A stretch of 64,000 nucleotides of DNA from Pollutimonas bauzanensis (GTDB lineage: Bacteria; Pseudomonadota; Gammaproteobacteria; Burkholderiales; Burkholderiaceae_B): positions 585,724-649,723 of the forward strand of contig NZ_FQXE01000001.1 in assembly GCF_900129885.1 (NCBI RefSeq). Reading direction: 5' to 3'. Position 1 is the first letter of the stretch, and the number at the start of each line of letters is the position of its first letter. The notes beneath the pieces are model-generated. The model saw only the letters and a list, made by a program, of their open reading frames with translations, did not search any database and was not told the DNA's origin. Both the position numbers and the translations under genes were made by a program. Shown one piece after another: positions 29,926-38,869 of the stretch.

Positions 29926-30549
29926 ATGAAACCAGCCCCTATTTATCTGGCTTCGGCCAGCCCGCGCCGGCATGAGATCCTGCTGCAGATGGGCGTCGAG
30001 CACGAGGTATTGAATGTGCCCGCCCCGGAAGGCGAGGACGAGCCGCGCCTGGCCAATGAAGCGCCCGAGGCCTATGTGCTGCGCACCGCGCGCGAAAAGG
30101 CGATACGGGCCAGGCAGTGGCTGGCCCGGCAGCGCGCGCCAGGCGCGGCGGCTGCGCTGGATGCGGCGCGCCCCGTGCTGTCGGCCGACACCACGGTGAT
30201 CCTGGACGGGGATATCCTGGGCAAACCGGCAGGCCTGGACGAGGCGCGCCGCATGCTTGCCCGCCTGTCCGGCGGCACGCATGTGGTGCACACGGCGGTG
30301 GTGCTGGCGCGCGACGGCCAGCTTCTGCAGGATGTGTCCATCACCCAGGTACGGTTCAAGCCGCTCTCGGAAGCGGAAATCGACGCTTACTGCGCCACGG
30401 GCGAGCCCATGGGCAAGGCGGGCGCCTACGGCATACAAGGCAGGGCCGCCGTGTTCATCGAATACATCGCCGGCAGCTACACCGGCGTGATGGGCTTGCC
30501 GGTGTTCGAAACCTGGCGGCTCCTGCAATCGGGCCAGGCGCAATCCTGA
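29926..30549 (+). CDS. Maf-family nucleoside triphosphate pyrophosphatase
   Basis: A 207-residue cytoplasmic housekeeping enzyme. It begins PIYLASASPRRHEILLQMGVEHE (Maf S-x-S-P-R-R motif), and later shows VLSADTTVILDGDILGKP and GEPMGKAGAYGIQGRAAVFIEYIAGSYTGVMGLP. Maf proteins hydrolyse dTTP/UTP or modified nucleotides to monophosphates. It lies 9 bases after pyk. The ribonuclease G gene often found next in this neighbourhood is absent; the tctA gene converges instead. Confidence 0.92.
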   Translation: MKPAPIYLASASPRRHEILLQMGVEHEVLNVPAPEGEDEPRLANEAPEAYVLRTAREKAIRARQWLARQRAPGAAAALDAARPVLSADTTVILDGDILGKPAGLDEARRMLARLSGGTHVVHTAVVLARDGQLLQDVSITQVRFKPLSEAEIDAYCATGEPMGKAGAYGIQGRAAVFIEYIAGSYTGVMGLPVFETWRLLQSGQAQS

Positions 30550-30574
30550 TCTGCGCCTGGAGCGGCTTATCGCT

Positions 30575-32068
30575 TCACATCCTGCGCATGCCGCGCCACA
30601 GCCAGGGCACCAGCGGCCAGAAGAGCATGACCAGGGCCAGCGTGGTGATCGTGCCGACCAGCGAATTGGACCAGAAAACATGCAGGCCGGTGTTCGGCCC
30701 CAGCATGGACTGGCGGAAGGCGTCTTCCATGCGGTCTCCCAGCACCAGGGCCAGGATCATGGGCGCCAGCGGGTAGGAGAGCTTTTTCAGCACATAGCCC
30801 ACGACGCCGAACAGCAGCATGAACCAGACGTCCAGCATGGCGCTGTGGACCGAGTAGGCGCCTATGGCGCACACCACGATGATGATGGGCGCGACAATCG
30901 CAAACGGTATGCGCAGGATGGCGGCGAACAGGGGCACGGTGCTGAGCACCAGGATCAAGCCGACGAAATTCCCCAGGTACATGCTGGCGATCAGCCCCCA
31001 GACAAACTCCTTCTGTTCGACGAACAATAGCGGGCCGGGCTGCAAGCCCCAGATCATGAGTCCGCCCAACAGCACGGCGGCGGTCGCGGAGCCCGGAATC
31101 CCCAGCGCGAGCATGGGCAGCAGCGCGGAGGTTCCCGACGCATGGGCCGCCGTCTCGGGCGCGATGACGCCTTCCAGCTCCCCCGTGCCGAATTTGTGGC
31201 CATTGCGCGAAAAGCGCTGGGCGAGCCCATAGCCCATGAACGATGCCGCCGTCGCGCCGCCGGGCGTCACCCCCATCCAGCAGCCGACGACCACGCTGCG
31301 CAGCAGGGTCGCCCAGTATCTGGGCATTTCTTTCCAGGTTTGCAGCACCACCTTCAGGTTGATCTTGCCGCTCTTGCCTTCGAATGCCAGCCCTTCCTCC
31401 ATGCTGACCAGGATTTCGCCTATGCCGAACAGGCCTATGACCACGACCAGGAAATCGACGCCCCTCAACAGTTCGGACCAGCCGAAAGTCATGCGCAGCC
31501 CGCCGCTCACGGTGTCCATTCCTATGGCGGCCAGGCCAAAGCCGAGCATCATGGAAATGACGGTCTTGAACGGCGTCTTCTTGTCCGTGCCCACAAAGCT
31601 GCAGAAGGTCAGCAGGAACACGGCGAAGAATTCGGGCGGACCGAAGCGCAGCGCAAACCGGGACACCAGCGGGGCCAGGAAGGTGATGAGCAGCACGCCC
31701 GCCAGGGCGCCGAAGAACGATCCCGTAAAGGAAGCCGTCAGCGCGTTGCCGGCCTTGCCCTGCTGGGCCAGGGGGTAGCCGTCGAAGGTGGTGGCCACCG
31801 AGGATGTCTCCCCGGGGATATTGAACAGAATCGATGTGATCGCCCCGGCAAACAGCGAGCCCCAGTAAATGCAGGACAGCATGATGATGGCGGAAGTCGG
31901 GGGCATGGTGAAGGTGAGCGGCAGCAGGATCGCCACCCCGTTGGGGCCGCCCAGTCCCGGCAGCACCCCTATGATGACACCGAGGACCAGGCCTATCAGC
32001 ATCATGCCGATGTTGTACCAGCTCAGTACGGTGGCAAATCCATGAAATAAAGCGTTGATTTCATCCAC
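30575..32068 (-). CDS. tctA: Tripartite tricarboxylate transporter large permease
   Basis: A 497-residue inner-membrane protein with about eleven to twelve hydrophobic segments. GVLPGLGGPNGVAILLPLTF, YWGSLFAGAITSILFNIPGE and ALGIPGSATAAVLLGGLMIWGLQPGP are the TctA signature regions. The start is a GTG at 32068 with GGAG ten bases before it. It follows tctB by 24 bases. TctA and TctB import carboxylates captured by the TctC/Bug protein using an ion gradient. Confidence 0.93.
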   Translation of the reverse strand: MDEINALFHGFATVLSWYNIGMMLIGLVLGVIIGVLPGLGGPNGVAILLPLTFTMPPTSAIIMLSCIYWGSLFAGAITSILFNIPGETSSVATTFDGYPLAQQGKAGNALTASFTGSFFGALAGVLLITFLAPLVSRFALRFGPPEFFAVFLLTFCSFVGTDKKTPFKTVISMMLGFGLAAIGMDTVSGGLRMTFGWSELLRGVDFLVVVIGLFGIGEILVSMEEGLAFEGKSGKINLKVVLQTWKEMPRYWATLLRSVVVGCWMGVTPGGATAASFMGYGLAQRFSRNGHKFGTGELEGVIAPETAAHASGTSALLPMLALGIPGSATAAVLLGGLMIWGLQPGPLLFVEQKEFVWGLIASMYLGNFVGLILVLSTVPLFAAILRIPFAIVAPIIIVVCAIGAYSVHSAMLDVWFMLLFGVVGYVLKKLSYPLAPMILALVLGDRMEDAFRQSMLGPNTGLHVFWSNSLVGTITTLALVMLFWPLVPWLWRGMRRM

Positions 32069-32092
32069 TGGTGGGTTCTCCTGCCGTGGGTT

Positions 32093-32608
32093 TCAATAGC
32101 CGAACCAGGCCTCCAGGGGGCCTTTGGGCAGGGGCACCATGAACTGGATTTCGAACATCCAGAACAGCAGCGCGTTCACGCCCAGGCTGATCAGCACGGT
32201 CTTGAGCCAGCCTATCCTGCCCAGCAGGCGCATGAATGCCGCGATAAAGCATGCCGAAGCCAGGTAGATGCCGAGAAACTGTATGGCCAGCACGTAGACC
32301 GCGGTGGGCGCCAGCACCATCAGCACCAGCCTGAAGCGCGCCCAGGTGACGAATACCTCGCGATTGCGCCGCCGGCCCAATAGCGACTTGAGCAGCACCG
32401 CCGCGCCGGCGATGCAGAGTATCAGGCCGATATGGAAAGGGAAGTAGCCCGACTCGGGGCCATCGGCGGCCCAGCTCGCGCCGATACGATGATTGTCTAT
32501 CATCATGACGACGCCGATGGCAAAGACGACGGCCGCGGCCGCCGCGTCGATGGCGCTGTGCGACCACCCGCCGCCCGGCGGACGGCTGCCTGCTTGTTCA
32601 TGCTTCAT
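32093..32608 (-). CDS. tctB: Tripartite tricarboxylate transporter small permease
   Basis: A 171-residue membrane protein with four hydrophobic segments. These include AIDAAAAAVVFAIGVVMMIDN, SGYFPFHIGLILCIAGAAVLL and FLGIYLASACFIAAFMRLLG. Length and arrangement fit TctB. It is located between tctC and tctA on the same strand with short gaps, as in canonical tctCBA operons. Confidence 0.9.
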   Translation of the reverse strand: MKHEQAGSRPPGGGWSHSAIDAAAAAVVFAIGVVMMIDNHRIGASWAADGPESGYFPFHIGLILCIAGAAVLLKSLLGRRRNREVFVTWARFRLVLMVLAPTAVYVLAIQFLGIYLASACFIAAFMRLLGRIGWLKTVLISLGVNALLFWMFEIQFMVPLPKGPLEAWFGY

Positions 32609-32624
32609 TCATGGCTCCCCGGTT

Positions 32625-33647
32625 TCACTTTTTGCTGGCCAGGCCGGCTTCCTGCATCAAGGTCTTGTGCTTGGCCTCGTCCTGCTTGAGGAATGCCACG
32701 AAATCGGCGCCGTCGCGGTAGTCGCTTTTCAGCGCCTGTTTGGCGAGGTAGTCTTTCCATTCCTGCGTCTGCGTCACTTTCTTGAGCAAGCCGTCGTAAT
32801 AGGCCACCTGCTCCGCCGTGGTCCCGCCGGGCAGGAAGAAGCCGCGCAGCATCTGGTACTCGACGTCATAACCCGCTTCCTTGCACGTGGGGATATCGGC
32901 CCAGGACTGATCCGCGGTGATCTTGTCCTTGTAGACCATGCGCTCATTGGAAAACACGCAAAGCGCGCGGATCTGGCCGGCCCGCCACTGGGCTATGTTT
33001 TCGCTGGGGTTGTTGACATTCGAATCGGTGTGCTTGCCCACCAGCTGCGTGGCGGCTTCGCCGCCGCTTTTATACGGCACATAGGTGAATTTGACGCCGG
33101 CCGCCTTTTCGAGCGCGACAGAGATGATCTGGTCTTCGCGCTTGGCTCCCGTTCCGCCCATCTTGAAGGTTCCGGGCGCCGCCGCCTTGACCGCCTTCAG
33201 GTAATCGGCCGCCGTCTTGTAAGGAGCCTCGGCATTGGTCCACAGCAGGAACTCGTCCTGCGCGATCATGGCGACCGGATTCAGGTCGCTCCAATTGAAC
33301 GGCAGATCGACGGCGATGGGCAAAGTGTAGATGGCGGAGAAAGCCACCATCAGCTTGTGCGGATCGCCCTGGGAGGCCTTGGTGTCCATGATGCCTTCCG
33401 CGCCGCTGGCCCCGCCCTTGTTCAAGACCAGGGTGGACTGCTTCATGAGCTTGTGCTTGAGGATGATGCTCTGGATGGTCCGCGCCATTTGATCGGAAGC
33501 GCCGCCCGCGCCGGCGGGGACTATGATTTCGACGGATCGCGCGGGCTCCCACGCGGCCTGTGCGGGAGCCCAGCCCAGGCCGGCCAGCAAGGCCAGCGCC
33601 GGCAGCAGGTAGGTTTTATTCGGTAGCCTGCGGGTTGAATGCTTCAT
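32625..33647 (-). CDS. tctC: Tripartite tricarboxylate transporter substrate-binding protein (Bug/TctC)
   Basis: A 340-residue periplasmic binding protein with an N-terminal signal (YLLPALALLAGLGWAPAQAAW). Bug-family features are VEIIVPAGAGGASDQMARTIQSI and LVLNKGGASGAEGIMD in the ligand-binding cleft. GGAGGAGAG precedes the ATG. Bordetella-type genomes carry many Bug genes for organic acids. The neighbouring dehydrogenase and aminotransferase suggest a 2-hydroxy- or 2-oxo-acid ligand (inference). Confidence 0.92.
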   Translation of the reverse strand: MKHSTRRLPNKTYLLPALALLAGLGWAPAQAAWEPARSVEIIVPAGAGGASDQMARTIQSIILKHKLMKQSTLVLNKGGASGAEGIMDTKASQGDPHKLMVAFSAIYTLPIAVDLPFNWSDLNPVAMIAQDEFLLWTNAEAPYKTAADYLKAVKAAAPGTFKMGGTGAKREDQIISVALEKAAGVKFTYVPYKSGGEAATQLVGKHTDSNVNNPSENIAQWRAGQIRALCVFSNERMVYKDKITADQSWADIPTCKEAGYDVEYQMLRGFFLPGGTTAEQVAYYDGLLKKVTQTQEWKDYLAKQALKSDYRDGADFVAFLKQDEAKHKTLMQEAGLASKK

Positions 33648-33681
33648 TTGTCTCTCCTCCGGTTGGTGCTACGAAAACGGC

Positions 33682-34887
33682 CTAAGCTGCCTGCGCCAGT
33701 GCCGCCATGCTTGATTGGGCCAGGTGGTCCATAGCCGCCTGTGCTCCGCCTTTTCTATGCGGTACCCCCGCAATCCCCAGACCCATTTCCACCCCGGCCA
33801 GCGTGCCGCACAGGGTCAAATCATTCATGTCGCCAAGGTGGCCGATGCGAAACACCTTGTCGGACAATTTGCTCAGGCCCTGGCCCAGCGACATATCGAA
33901 ATGCCGCAGCACGACTTTCCGGAATGCATCGGCGCTATGGCCGTCGGGCATGACCACGGCGGTCAGCACAGAACTGTATTCATCGGGGTTCTTGCAAAGG
34001 ATATCCAGGCCCCAGGCCCGCGCCGCCTCGCGCGTCGCCTCGCCATAGCGGCGGTGGCGCGCAAAGACATGGTCCAGGCCCTCGGCGAAAAGCATCTCCA
34101 GCGCCTCGTGCAAGCCATACAGCAAATTGGTCGCCGGCGTATAGGGGAAATAGCCAGAGGGATTGATGGCGAGCATTTCCTTCCAGTCCCAGTATGAGCG
34201 CCGCAAGGCCGCCGTACCGGAGGCCGCCAGCGCCTTGGCGCTGATCGCGTTGAAGGACAGGCCCGGGGGCAGCATCAAGCCCTTTTGCGAGCCCGCCACC
34301 GTCACGTCCACGCCCCACTCATCGTGGCGATAATCCATGGAGCCCAGCGATGAAATGGTATCGACCATGAACAGGGCCGGGTGCCCGCTGTCGTCCATCG
34401 CCTGGCGCAGCGCCGCGATATTGCTGGTCACGCCGGTCGCCGTTTCATTGTGCACGGCGCAGACCGCCTTGATTTCATGGGCCTTGTCGGCGGTGAGCCG
34501 GGCGTGGATCTGCGCGGCATCGATGCCATGGCGCCAATCGCCCTCCAGGAATTCCACCCTGAGGCCCAGCTTGACCGCCATCTTTTTCCACAAGGTGGCG
34601 AAATGGCCGGTTTCCACCATCAGGACGAGATCGCCGGGCGAAAGCGTATTGACCAGCGCCGCTTCCCAGGCCCCGGTTCCCGATGAAGGATAGATGACCA
34701 CGTCCGCCTCGGTCTTGAACACCTTTTTCATGCCCGCCAGGACCGACTTGCCCAATACGCCGAATTCCGGACCGCGATGGTCGATGGTGGCGTTGTCGAT
34801 GGCGCGCAGCACCCGGTCCGGAACGTTGGTGGGGCCCGGGATCTGCAGAAAATGCCGTCCGGACGGATGAGAATGCAAGGCAATCAT
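33682..34887 (-). CDS. Alanine/serine-glyoxylate aminotransferase family protein
   Basis: A 401-residue class V PLP aminotransferase. FLQIPGPTNVPDRVLRAIDN is the family start, VDTISSLGSMDYRHDEWGVDVTVAGSQKGLMLPPGL contains the PLP-Lys (GSQKGLM), and the C-terminus has FRIGHLGDMNDLTLCGTLAGVEMGL. This matches serine-glyoxylate aminotransferases and close relatives such as aspartate-glyoxylate enzymes. It probably converts glyoxylate to glycine. The ATG at 34887 is preferred over 34917. It heads the tctCBA operon and is divergent from a GntR regulator, with an operator 20 bases upstream. Confidence 0.86.
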   Translation of the reverse strand: MIALHSHPSGRHFLQIPGPTNVPDRVLRAIDNATIDHRGPEFGVLGKSVLAGMKKVFKTEADVVIYPSSGTGAWEAALVNTLSPGDLVLMVETGHFATLWKKMAVKLGLRVEFLEGDWRHGIDAAQIHARLTADKAHEIKAVCAVHNETATGVTSNIAALRQAMDDSGHPALFMVDTISSLGSMDYRHDEWGVDVTVAGSQKGLMLPPGLSFNAISAKALAASGTAALRRSYWDWKEMLAINPSGYFPYTPATNLLYGLHEALEMLFAEGLDHVFARHRRYGEATREAARAWGLDILCKNPDEYSSVLTAVVMPDGHSADAFRKVVLRHFDMSLGQGLSKLSDKVFRIGHLGDMNDLTLCGTLAGVEMGLGIAGVPHRKGGAQAAMDHLAQSSMAALAQAA

Positions 34888-34905
34888 GAACAAGCTCCCG
34901 CTAAA

Positions 34906-34919
34906 TTTGGTATACAAAA
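34906..34919. promoter_or_regulatory. GntR operator, copy 1
   Basis: TTTGGTATACAAAA lies 18 bases upstream of the aminotransferase start. Its exact reverse complement occurs at 35035-35048 by the GntR gene. The core TTGTATACCA, read on the other strand, fits the FadR/VanR-type half-site pattern TNGT-AT-ACNA. An identical 14-mer at both ends of a divergent intergenic region strongly suggests an autoregulatory operator pair. Confidence 0.72.
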
Positions 34920-35034
34920 TACAAACTTTAGGGAATAATAAACATCAAGCAATTTGCACGCAAGCGGAATTTTTGCTGCGCTACGGCATAAAGCGCTCAG
35001 GCCATGGCTTACAATTCATGGCATGGCAATCTTG

Positions 35035-35048
35035 TTTTGTATACCAAA
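35035..35048. promoter_or_regulatory. GntR operator, copy 2 (overlaps the GntR start codon)
   Basis: TTTTGTATACCAAA is the perfect inverse of copy 1, with the two centres about 129 bases apart. The final A is the first base of the chosen GntR ATG (35048). Binding here would block transcription or translation start of the regulator gene itself; spacing near 12 helical turns also allows a DNA loop between the two copies (inference). Confidence 0.72.
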
Positions 35049-35794
35049 TGAAAATTGAACAGCTAGGCGACATCAAGGACCCGCGCACGCCGCCCACCGC
35101 CCCGCCGGCCGGCGCGGCGCAGGCCGTGGACCGGCGCACCCTGCCGACCGCGGTGGCCGACAGGCTGCGGGAAATGATCATCGAAGGCCAGCTGGCGGCG
35201 GGCGTCCGCCTGAACGAGCGCGCCTTGTGCGACCAGTTGCAGGTTTCGCGCACGCCCTTGCGGGAAGCCTTCCGGCTGCTCGCCGCCGACGGCCTCGTGC
35301 GCATACAGCCCAATCGCGGCGCCCAGGTTGTCGCCCTGTCGGAAAAAGACATACGCGAAAGCTTCGAGGTCATGGGCGCGCTTGAAGCGCTGTCGGGCGG
35401 CCTGGCCTGCCTGCACATCAGCGACCGCGAAATCGCCGAGATCAAGGCGCTCACCTTTGAAATGCAGGCATGCCATGCGCGCCGCGACCTGCCCGCCTAT
35501 TACCACGTCAACCGCGAGATCCACGACCGCATCAACGCGGCCGGGCACAACCAGTTGTTGTCGCAGGTGTATAAAACCATCAACCTGCGCCTGCAGAACC
35601 TGCGCTTCCGCTCCAACCTGAACCACGAAAAATGGGACAAGGCCATGCAGGAACATATCGACATGGTCGAGGCCCTGGCCGCGCGCGATGGCGAGCGCCT
35701 GGCGCGGATCATGCGCATCCACCTGCAGCGCAAGGGTGAAGCGGTGCTCGAAGGCTTGAAACAGCAGGCTCCCGGCGCCGCCCCCCCGGCTTGA
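35048..35794 (+). CDS. GntR-family (FadR subfamily) transcriptional regulator
   Basis: A 248-residue regulator. The N-terminal winged helix is LPTAVADRLREMIIEGQLAAGVRLNERALCDQLQVSRTPLREAFRLLAADGLVRIQPNRGAQV (about residues 34-97, key motif SRTPLREA). The C-terminal FCD domain carries metal/ligand residues in YHVNREIHDRINAAGHN and EHIDMVEAL. The ATG at 35048 is chosen because the upstream open frame crosses the divergent promoter. If the operator overlap is real, translation may start slightly downstream. It likely controls both the aminotransferase-tct operon and the downstream dehydrogenase, with a carboxylate effector. Confidence 0.85.
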   Translation: MKIEQLGDIKDPRTPPTAPPAGAAQAVDRRTLPTAVADRLREMIIEGQLAAGVRLNERALCDQLQVSRTPLREAFRLLAADGLVRIQPNRGAQVVALSEKDIRESFEVMGALEALSGGLACLHISDREIAEIKALTFEMQACHARRDLPAYYHVNREIHDRINAAGHNQLLSQVYKTINLRLQNLRFRSNLNHEKWDKAMQEHIDMVEALAARDGERLARIMRIHLQRKGEAVLEGLKQQAPGAAPPA

Positions 35795-35829
35795 CCGGGC
35801 CGGGCAAGACTTGAACCAGGAATCCGTCG

Positions 35830-38800
35830 ATGAACGCCCCCACGCCCAAGCAATCGCAGCTGTCTTCCAGCGCAAAAAGCAATGAGCTGGCCGCCCGCCT
35901 GCGGCTCGCGGCCGAAGGCGAGGTCCTGTTCGACCAGGGCTCCCGGGGCCGCTACGCCACCGACGCGTCCATCTACCAGATAGACCCCGTCGGCGTGCTG
36001 ATTCCCAAAAGCATCGATGACGTGCGCGCGGCGATCGGCCTTTGCCGGGAACTGGAAATACCGCTGCTGGCCCGGGGCGCGGGCACCTCGCAATGCGGCC
36101 AGACGGTGGGCGCGGCGCTGGTCATCGACAACAGCAAATACCTGAATCGCCTGATCGAATTCAATCCCGAAGCCATGAGCGCCACGGTCGAGCCGGGCAT
36201 GGTGCTGGATCACCTGAACGCATGGCTCAAGCCGCAAGGCCTATGGTTTCCGGTCGATGTCAGCACAGCCGCCCAATGCACATTGGGCGGCATGGCGGGC
36301 AACAACTCCTGCGGGTCCAGATCGATAGCCTATGGCAACATGGTGCACAACGTGCTCGGCATCGACGCCCTGCTGTCCGACGGCACCGAAGCCCTGTTCG
36401 GCGATGAACGCCAGATGCGCGGCGCCCCGCCGCGCGTGGCCGGAATCATCGAGCAACTGCACGCCATAGCCCTGCGCGAACGCGACGAAATGCAAAGCAT
36501 GGTGCCGGCGGTCTTGCGCCGGGTCGGCGGCTACAACCTCGACATTTTCCATCCGCAAAGCCCCAGGCCCTATACCGGCGACGGCGGCGTGAACCTGGCG
36601 CACTTGCTGGTGGGCAGCGAAGGCACCCTGGCCTATACCCGGCAGATCTCCCTGAAGCTGGCGCCCCTGCCCGCCAGCAAAACCCTGGGGGTGGTCAACT
36701 TCCCCACCTTCTACCAGGCCATGGACCTGACCCGCCATATCGTGCAACTGGCGCCCTGCGCCGTCGAACTGGTGGACCGCACGATGATAGAACTGGCCCG
36801 CGGCAATCCCGCGTTCAGGCCCGTCATAGAAAAGGCGCTGATCGGCGCGCCCGAAGCCATTTTGCTGGTCGAATTCGCCGGCGAATCGCAGGCGGAGCAA
36901 CTGGCCAAGCTGGCGCAATTGGTGGAACTGATGGGCGACCTGGGCCTGCCGGGATCCGTGGTCGAGATGAGCGACGCGGGCGCGCAGAAAGCACTATGGG
37001 AAGTGCGCAAGGCGGGGCTCAACATCATGATGAGCATGCGCGGCGATGGCAAGCCCGTATCCTTCATCGAGGACTGCGCGGTGCCGCTGGAGCACCTGGC
37101 CGAATACACCAGCAGCCTGACCGAGGTCTTCCGCAAGCACGGCACGCGCGGCACATGGTACGCGCATGCATCGGTGGGAACTTTGCATGTGCGCCCCATT
37201 CTCGACATGCGCGCCGGCGGCGCCGAGAAAATGCGCGCCATCGCCCAGGAAGCCGCCGCCATGGTGCGGCGCTACAAAGGGGCGTTCTCGGGCGAGCATG
37301 GCGACGGCCTGGTGCGCAGCGAATGGGTGTCCTGGCAGTTCGGCCCGCGCCTGACGGCCGCGTTCGAAGAAATCAAGGACATCTTCGACCCCGCCGGGAT
37401 CATGAACCCCGGCAAGATCGTGCGCTGCGAAAAAATGGACGATGCCTCGCTATTCCGCTACCAGCCGGGCTACCGGACCATCGCCCTGAAGCCGGCGCTC
37501 GACTGGTCGGCATGGAATGTCGCCAGCGACCCGGCCGCCGACACGACCAGCGCTCCCGGCACGGGCGGCGACCCTAGCGGCGGCTTGGCCAAAGCCGTGG
37601 AAATGTGCAACAACAATGGCCACTGCCGAAAATTCGACGCCGGCACGATGTGCCCCAGCTACCGCATTACCAGGGACGAGCGGCACTTGACGCGCGGGCG
37701 CGCCAACACCCTGCGCCTGGCCCTGTCCAGCCAGTTGGGACCCGAAGGACTCGCGTCCGAGGAAATGCGCGCGACGCTGGATTTATGCGTAAGCTGCAAA
37801 GGCTGCAAGCGCGATTGCCCGACGGGCGTGGACATGGCCAGAATGAAGGTCGAATTCCTGCATCAATGGCAAGACAAGCACGGCCTGAAGTTCAAGGACA
37901 GGCTGATCGCCACCTTGCCGCGCTGGGCGCCGTGGGCCGCCCGCCTGCCCTTCCTGTTCAATCTGCGCGACACCATGCCGGGCGCCGCGGCGCTGTCGCA
38001 GCGCTGGCTGGGGTTTTCCGCGAAACGCTCGCTGCCCAAGTGGCGCCGCGACACCTTCCTGAACCGGGCGCCCGCGACCGATGACGCAAGCGCCGACGTA
38101 GTGCTGTTCGTGGACACCTTCAACAACTATTTCGACTCCGAGAACGCCCGCGCCGCGCACAAGGTGTTGCGGGCCGCCGGCTATCGGGTGCATATTGCAA
38201 GCGCCGCGCCCGGCGACGCCGACGCGCAAAGGCCGCTATGCTGCGGCCGCACTTATCTGGCGGCCGGTCTGGTCGACCAGGCCAAGGCCGAAGCGCGCCG
38301 CGTCATCGAGGCAATGCGCCCCTTCGTCAGCCGCGGCATAGCCGTTGTCGGTCTGGAGCCATCCTGTCTGCTCACCCTGCGCGATGAGTTCCTGGTGATG
38401 GGACTGGGCGGCGACGCCCAGTTGCTGGCGGACAATTCATATTTGTTCGAAGAATTCCTGGCCCGCGAGCACAAGGCGGGCCGCCTCGATCTCAAGCTGG
38501 CCGCGCTGCCGGAAAAGCGCGCCTTGCTGCACGGCCACTGCCACCAGAAAGCCTTCGACGCCGTCCAGCCCATACAGCAGGTGCTGGCGCTGATCCCGGA
38601 ACTGCAAGTGGAGCTGATCGAATCGAGCTGTTGCGGCATGGCCGGCAGCTTCGGCTATGAGGCCAGCCACTACGAGGCATCCTTGCGGATGGCCGAACTG
38701 TCGCTGCTGCCCGCCATCCGCAAGGCCGCGCCCGGCACCCTGCTGATCGCCGACGGCACCAGCTGCCGGCATCAGATCGCCGACGGCATGCGCAGCGACG

Positions 38801-38853
38801 GGCCATACAACGCCGTCCATGTGGCATGCGTGCTGGAGCGGGCCCTGGCCTGA
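35830..38853 (+). CDS. FAD and Fe-S 2-hydroxyacid dehydrogenase (large fused D-lactate dehydrogenase type)
   Basis: A 1007-residue fusion of GlcD-like and GlcF-like parts. The FAD domain has PLLARGAGTSQCGQTVGAALVIDNS and AGNNSCGSRSIAYGNMVHN, and the oxidase C-domain ends SGEHGDGLVRSEWV and PGKIVRC. A ferredoxin module follows, with CNNNGHCRKFDAGTMCPSYR (about residue 591) and CVSCKGCKRDCPTGV (about 652). Two CCG cysteine-rich domains come last (CCGRTYLAAGL near 803, CCGMAGSFGYE near 933). Such proteins oxidise D-2-hydroxyacids (D-lactate, D-2-hydroxyglutarate) to 2-oxoacids. It lies 35 bases after the GntR gene and is probably in the same regulon. Confidence 0.88.
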   Translation: MNAPTPKQSQLSSSAKSNELAARLRLAAEGEVLFDQGSRGRYATDASIYQIDPVGVLIPKSIDDVRAAIGLCRELEIPLLARGAGTSQCGQTVGAALVIDNSKYLNRLIEFNPEAMSATVEPGMVLDHLNAWLKPQGLWFPVDVSTAAQCTLGGMAGNNSCGSRSIAYGNMVHNVLGIDALLSDGTEALFGDERQMRGAPPRVAGIIEQLHAIALRERDEMQSMVPAVLRRVGGYNLDIFHPQSPRPYTGDGGVNLAHLLVGSEGTLAYTRQISLKLAPLPASKTLGVVNFPTFYQAMDLTRHIVQLAPCAVELVDRTMIELARGNPAFRPVIEKALIGAPEAILLVEFAGESQAEQLAKLAQLVELMGDLGLPGSVVEMSDAGAQKALWEVRKAGLNIMMSMRGDGKPVSFIEDCAVPLEHLAEYTSSLTEVFRKHGTRGTWYAHASVGTLHVRPILDMRAGGAEKMRAIAQEAAAMVRRYKGAFSGEHGDGLVRSEWVSWQFGPRLTAAFEEIKDIFDPAGIMNPGKIVRCEKMDDASLFRYQPGYRTIALKPALDWSAWNVASDPAADTTSAPGTGGDPSGGLAKAVEMCNNNGHCRKFDAGTMCPSYRITRDERHLTRGRANTLRLALSSQLGPEGLASEEMRATLDLCVSCKGCKRDCPTGVDMARMKVEFLHQWQDKHGLKFKDRLIATLPRWAPWAARLPFLFNLRDTMPGAAALSQRWLGFSAKRSLPKWRRDTFLNRAPATDDASADVVLFVDTFNNYFDSENARAAHKVLRAAGYRVHIASAAPGDADAQRPLCCGRTYLAAGLVDQAKAEARRVIEAMRPFVSRGIAVVGLEPSCLLTLRDEFLVMGLGGDAQLLADNSYLFEEFLAREHKAGRLDLKLAALPEKRALLHGHCHQKAFDAVQPIQQVLALIPELQVELIESSCCGMAGSFGYEASHYEASLRMAELSLLPAIRKAAPGTLLIADGTSCRHQIADGMRSDGPYNAVHVACVLERALA

Positions 38854-38869
38854 CGCGCGCCCGCCCAGG

